In this document: positions 6,540-9,184 of the stretch, piece after piece
Position numbering within the stretch: position 1 is the first letter of the stretch
Layout: every line of letters starts with the position of its first letter
Origin: Sediminibacterium ginsengisoli
GTDB taxonomy: Bacteria > Bacteroidota > Bacteroidia > Chitinophagales > Chitinophagaceae
Assembly: GCA_943324415.2 (NCBI GenBank)
Contig: CALPLN020000070.1
Coordinates: 1 to 9,184 of the forward strand
Reading direction: 5' to 3'
DNA: 9,184 nt
Notes under the pieces: model-generated
Told to the model about the DNA's origin: nothing
Database searches by the model: none
What the model saw: the letters and a program-made list of their open reading frames with translations, nothing else
Program-made: the position numbers and the translations under genes

Positions 6540-8750
6540 TTAAAATTTTGCTCCTATCGAAATAAAGAAAGTTCGACCATCTGCAGGTAAAGCACCTGGT
6601 CCTGGGTATCCTCCTGCACGTCTAGTGAAATATCTTTTGTCACCTAAATTATTGATACCAGCTTTTAAATTTAAATTTTTAGAAAATTTATAGGATGCGG
6701 TGATATCTAAAACAGTATAAGCTGGGATGATGCCTGTGTTGCCATTTGCAGAGGCAGTAATGGTATTATTAGCGTCACTAAAAGCTGAACTAACATGACT
6801 TAATTGAGTGCTGAATAAGAAACCTTTATAGCCATAGCTAATGCCAGTTCTTAAAATAGTTTGCGGTGCATTTTCTACTTTTTTACCTTTCGTGTTTGCG
6901 TCTTTATGATCACCACTATATCTTGCATCCGTGTAGGCATAGGAGCTAAATAAAATTAAATCTGTGTACCTACTATTCGTAAAAGCCCTTATTGGATTCA
7001 ATTCAATATAAGTTTCCAATCCTTTACTTGAACTCGCGCCCACATTGGTAATGAGTCTGTAGTTGGCTCCTGATGGGGTGATGGTGCCCACTCGATTATT
7101 GTATTGTAAATAAAATCCGCTAAGATCAAACTGCAGATAGTTTTTCACTTTTCCTCTATAGCCAATATCCAAATTATAACCTTTGGCATCTTTTAAATCT
7201 GGGTCAACAATATCGGTAGTTGGAGGTGCTTGTAGATTCGCAAATTGAATAGGTCTGTATGCCTGAGAAATATTCGCATACAATTCTGTAGTAGGTGTTA
7301 CATGGTATTCTGAACCAATTCCACCCAATACAAAACTTCTGCTTCTTGTAATATTTTGAAGGATGATTGCTCCACCAGTTGCGTTGATCCCATTTCTTCC
7401 AGAGGCTGCTCCTTCGAGCCACTCATATCTAATACCTGGAATCAAATAGAATTTGTCCGAAAGTCTAAATATGTTTTCAACAAATCCAGCTACATTGTTT
7501 GATTCAAAACTGACATCTCTAGGGTAAATTCCTGTGATACTAACATCATAATTTGATCCGGTGGTTCCTTTACCATCCGCTAATCGATGGGTCGTACCAG
7601 TATACAATCTGATGCCCCCAGAAAGGGTATTTTTCATTTTACTCAAAAAGTAATCCGTGATGAATCTACTTTCAAGACCATAGTTTCTATATTGATCTAG
7701 ATTGACAACTCGATTGTTGAATTGATTCGTGGCAGCGTTGATACTATCTTTTATATTGATAGCTTGTAAAAATCCAACACTGTTTCTGTCGCCGATGGTA
7801 CCAAATATTTTTGTATTCCAACGGCTATGGTCATTTATTTCATATTGTAAGGTGATAGCAGGGGTGGTCCATTTAATATCGAACCAGTTTCTGTTTCTGA
7901 AACTTTGTTGTGCATCTTGTTTAATTTGTGCATCTGTTAGCCCCCCTGGTTGTTGACTTCTAATATGGGAATGCATCAATTCGAAAGTGAGTGAAAATTG
8001 ATTGCTAAAATGATAGGTTGCAGATCCGAATCCTGCTTTAGTAAAAAATTGACTATTATTTCTCCAGCCTTCGCCATTTCTTTGATCAAAAAAGGAGTAG
8101 TAGTTGACTTTCCCTTTTTTACCTCCAATCGCATTAAAACTATTTAGTAAACCATTGCTTCCAATCGTTTGTTGCGTTTCAAATTCAATCGGTTGATTGA
8201 TTTCACTCCCATTTTTTAAGATATAATTGATCAACCCGCCAAACTGAGGACCATATTGAAGGGCACCTTGACCTCTAACAATTTCAATTCTTTGAACAGC
8301 CTGAAGCTGCGGGTTATAATAAGCTTCTGGATAACCAAAAGGATCTGCAGCAATATCATAACCGTTTTGTCTGACATTAAATTCCCAACTACGATTAGGA
8401 CTTAGACCTCTTGCTGCAATACCAATTTGAATACCGCTCGGATCACTTTCCCAGATATGAATACCTGGTACTTTTGCCAATACCTGTCGCATGGTGTTGT
8501 TGGCAATATTGCCTTGTACATTTTCAAGTACAATCAATGCATTTTTCTTGCCTGCATAAATATTGGTGCCTACAATTTCTGGTATTTGTTGGTAGTCGCT
8601 CTTGCTATTTCGACCCACAATGGTTACCTCTTTTAAGTTGTGCCATTGAGCGGTATCTTTTTGATTTTTGTTATTTTGTGCCTGTGTCATATGGCTCAAA
8701 CCCAAGAGAGTTCCTATAAATAATAGATTATATTTCTTACTTATTTTCAT
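6540..8750 (-). CDS. TonB-dependent outer-membrane receptor, FecA-like
   Basis: This is a 22-strand-type outer-membrane barrel that imports a scarce ligand with TonB-ExbBD energy; iron-chelate uptake is the likeliest role. Residues 1-24 form a Sec signal peptide (KK, hydrophobic core, cleavage after TQA). A short linker leads to a TonB-box-like LKEVTIVGR (39-47). The plug (about 55-185) carries MRQVLAKVPGIHIWE, GIAARGLSPNRSWEFNVRQN and IEIVRGQGALQYGPQFGGLINYI, closely recalling E. coli FecA. The barrel fills the rest and ends in a terminal Phe (ISIGAKF), the usual BAM recognition end. There is no N-terminal STN signalling domain and no carboxypeptidase-like domain, and no SusD partner lies alongside, which argues against sigma/anti-sigma control and against glycan uptake. 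Length (736) is usual for siderophore or citrate receptors. The ligand is not determined. The upstream region carries repeats that suggest control by an activator. Confidence 0.93.
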   Translation of the reverse strand: MKISKKYNLLFIGTLLGLSHMTQAQNNKNQKDTAQWHNLKEVTIVGRNSKSDYQQIPEIVGTNIYAGKKNALIVLENVQGNIANNTMRQVLAKVPGIHIWESDPSGIQIGIAARGLSPNRSWEFNVRQNGYDIAADPFGYPEAYYNPQLQAVQRIEIVRGQGALQYGPQFGGLINYILKNGSEINQPIEFETQQTIGSNGLLNSFNAIGGKKGKVNYYSFFDQRNGEGWRNNSQFFTKAGFGSATYHFSNQFSLTFELMHSHIRSQQPGGLTDAQIKQDAQQSFRNRNWFDIKWTTPAITLQYEINDHSRWNTKIFGTIGDRNSVGFLQAINIKDSINAATNQFNNRVVNLDQYRNYGLESRFITDYFLSKMKNTLSGGIRLYTGTTHRLADGKGTTGSNYDVSITGIYPRDVSFESNNVAGFVENIFRLSDKFYLIPGIRYEWLEGAASGRNGINATGGAIILQNITRSRSFVLGGIGSEYHVTPTTELYANISQAYRPIQFANLQAPPTTDIVDPDLKDAKGYNLDIGYRGKVKNYLQFDLSGFYLQYNNRVGTITPSGANYRLITNVGASSSKGLETYIELNPIRAFTNSRYTDLILFSSYAYTDARYSGDHKDANTKGKKVENAPQTILRTGISYGYKGFLFSTQLSHVSSAFSDANNTITASANGNTGIIPAYTVLDITASYKFSKNLNLKAGINNLGDKRYFTRRAGGYPGPGALPADGRTFFISIGAKF

Positions 8751-8754
8751 GCCG

Positions 8755-8762
8755 CAAAGCTA
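8755..8762 (-). promoter_or_regulatory. Candidate -7 promoter element for the TonB receptor gene
   Basis: Read on the minus strand this is TAGCTTTG, a full TAnnTTTG match, ending four bases before the ATG at 8750. Initiation would fall on or beside the ATG, so the mRNA may be leaderless. At -33 (about 8782-8786) the minus strand reads TAAAT rather than TTG. That position is the edge of the proximal direct repeat, which fits a promoter needing an activator. Confidence 0.55.
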
Positions 8763-8781
8763 GATGGACTTTATAGCTTTG
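8755..8781. repeat. Inverted repeat CAAAGCTA-N11-TAGCTTTG over the receptor promoter
   Basis: The arms 8755-8762 and 8774-8781 are exact reverse complements of eight bases, separated by 11 bases. The left arm is the minus-strand -7 box of the receptor gene. The right arm is an identical TAnnTTTG box on the plus strand, directly adjoining the first direct repeat. It could be an operator for a dimeric regulator or a pair of face-to-face -10-type elements. The arms are short, so chance cannot be excluded. Confidence 0.5.
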
Positions 8782-8820
8782 ATTTATACAATCGGGAAAC
8801 CCATTTATACAATCGGGAAA
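8782..8820. promoter_or_regulatory. Tandem 18-bp direct repeats, probable activator binding site for the TonB receptor
   Basis: The unit ATTTATACAATCGGGAAA occurs exactly at 8782-8799 and 8803-8820, separated by CCC, giving a 21-bp period, which is two turns of the helix. The receptor start codon lies 31 bases from the proximal copy, and that copy covers the expected -33 position. Two direct half-sites on one face of the DNA, ending at the core promoter, is the arrangement used by AraC/XylS-type activators (AraC I1-I2 also has a 21-bp period) and, with shorter cores, by LytTR response regulators. No regulator gene lies in this window, so the family is inferred. Confidence 0.75.
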
Positions 8821-8823
8821 AAT

Positions 8824-8853
8824 AAAAAGGGGACAGATGAATCATCTGTCCCC
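8824..8853 (-). terminator. Rho-independent terminator of queA
   Basis: A GC-rich 11-bp stem is formed by GGGGACAGATG (8829-8839) and CATCTGTCCCC (8843-8853) with a three-base AAT loop. On the minus strand the stem is followed by TTTTT (8828-8824), the expected U-tract. It lies 29 bases beyond the queA stop and four bases from the distal direct repeat, so it separates queA transcription from the receptor gene on the same strand. Confidence 0.9.
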
Positions 8854-8882
8854 TAAGGTGGTCTATTTAGTTTCTACTAAAA

Positions 8883-9184
8883 TTAAATGAATAATAGCGC
8901 GTCTCCATAAGAGAAGAAACGGTATTTATCTTTAATCGCTTTTTTATAGGCTTCCATTGCTAATTCATATCCTGCAAAAGCACAAGACATGATCAACAAG
9001 CTTGTTTTAGGCAAGTGAAAATTGGTTACCAAACTATCTGCAATATTAAAATTATAAGGAGGGTGGATAAAATGATTTGTCCATCCTTCTGCTGGCTTCA
9101 ATAAACGTTGTGCGGTTACACTACTTTCCATTGCACGCATTGATGTAGTGCCAATTGAACAAATACGACGACCGTTTTCTTTTG
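8883..9184 (-). CDS. queA: S-adenosylmethionine:tRNA ribosyltransferase-isomerase, C-terminal part (partial)
   Basis: QueA transfers and isomerises the ribosyl part of S-adenosylmethionine onto 7-aminomethyl-7-deazaguanine in tRNA to make epoxyqueuosine, the next-to-last step of queuosine synthesis at the wobble base of Asp, Asn, His and Tyr tRNAs. The last 99 residues and the TAA stop (8883-8885) are present; the 5' part lies beyond the right edge. Diagnostic blocks are GRRICSIGTTSMRAMES, the GWTNHFIHPPYNF segment, TNFHLPKTSLLIMSCAFAG and the terminal YRFFSYGDALLFI, all characteristic of the QueA C-terminus. The ATG at 9140 is internal (the M of GTTSMRA), because the frame stays open and QueA-like to the window edge. 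A strong terminator follows the gene. Confidence 0.95.
   Translation of the reverse strand, partial: KENGRRICSIGTTSMRAMESSVTAQRLLKPAEGWTNHFIHPPYNFNIADSLVTNFHLPKTSLLIMSCAFAGYELAMEAYKKAIKDKYRFFSYGDALLFI

Noticed and set aside
8411..8719. Plus-strand open frames inside the 5' part of the receptor gene
   Set aside because: They are antisense to the signal peptide and plug coding region, are rich in Cys, Tyr and Phe with no recognisable pattern, and are explained as shadows.
8782..8853. Direct repeats plus adjacent hairpin as a CRISPR-like array or mobile-element end
   Set aside because: There are only two copies with a 3-base spacer, no cas or transposase gene, and the hairpin is a standard terminator with a T-tract facing away from queA.
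8866..8881. Inverted repeat TTTAGT-TTCT-ACTAAA just after the queA stop
   Set aside because: Six A/T-rich base pairs with a four-base loop are expected by chance in DNA of this composition, and the strong GC-rich terminator beside it explains 3' end formation.

Overview
The window reads as ordinary chromosomal DNA of a Bacteroidota bacterium, most likely a Chitinophagaceae-type member. The evidence is an AT-rich, tightly packed layout, the near absence of Shine-Dalgarno sequences before start codons, several TAnnTTTG boxes (the Bacteroidota -7 promoter element) just upstream of genes, and a FecA-like TonB-dependent outer-membrane receptor. The genus assignment is an inference. I see no CRISPR array, rRNA or tRNA gene, insertion sequence or phage gene. 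No gene-free stretch exceeds about 130 bases.

Layout from left to right. Positions 1-66 are the tail of the 2-oxoglutarate dehydrogenase E1 gene (sucA), followed after 11 bases by the complete E2 gene sucB and a strong terminator. Next is an m5C RNA methyltransferase of the RsmB/NOP2 family (+), which converges on and overlaps mnmA (-), the tRNA 2-thiouridylase. mnmA and ssb (single-stranded DNA-binding protein, +) are divergent across an 88-base spacer. After the ssb terminator come an Ldh-family (MDH2-type) NAD(P)-dependent oxidoreductase (+) and lysC, a monofunctional aspartate kinase with a lysine-sensitive-type ACT region (+). lysC converges on a 736-residue TonB-dependent receptor (-). 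The right edge holds the C-terminal third of queA (-), which has its own terminator.

Most of this is housekeeping: TCA cycle, tRNA/rRNA modification, DNA replication and repair, and the entry step of lysine/threonine/methionine synthesis. The adaptive element is the TonB-dependent receptor. Its upstream region (8751-8820) carries the most notable structure in the window: two exact 18-bp direct repeats with a 21-bp period, placed where the -33 promoter element should be. A perfect -7 box follows only four bases before the ATG, and this box is one arm of an inverted repeat whose other arm is an identical -7 box on the opposite strand. This looks like an activator-dependent, possibly leaderless promoter.

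I found no convincing new multi-gene system. Two start codons should be moved inward from the longest open frames (mnmA to 3440, ssb to 3529), and the promoter and terminator positions support this.
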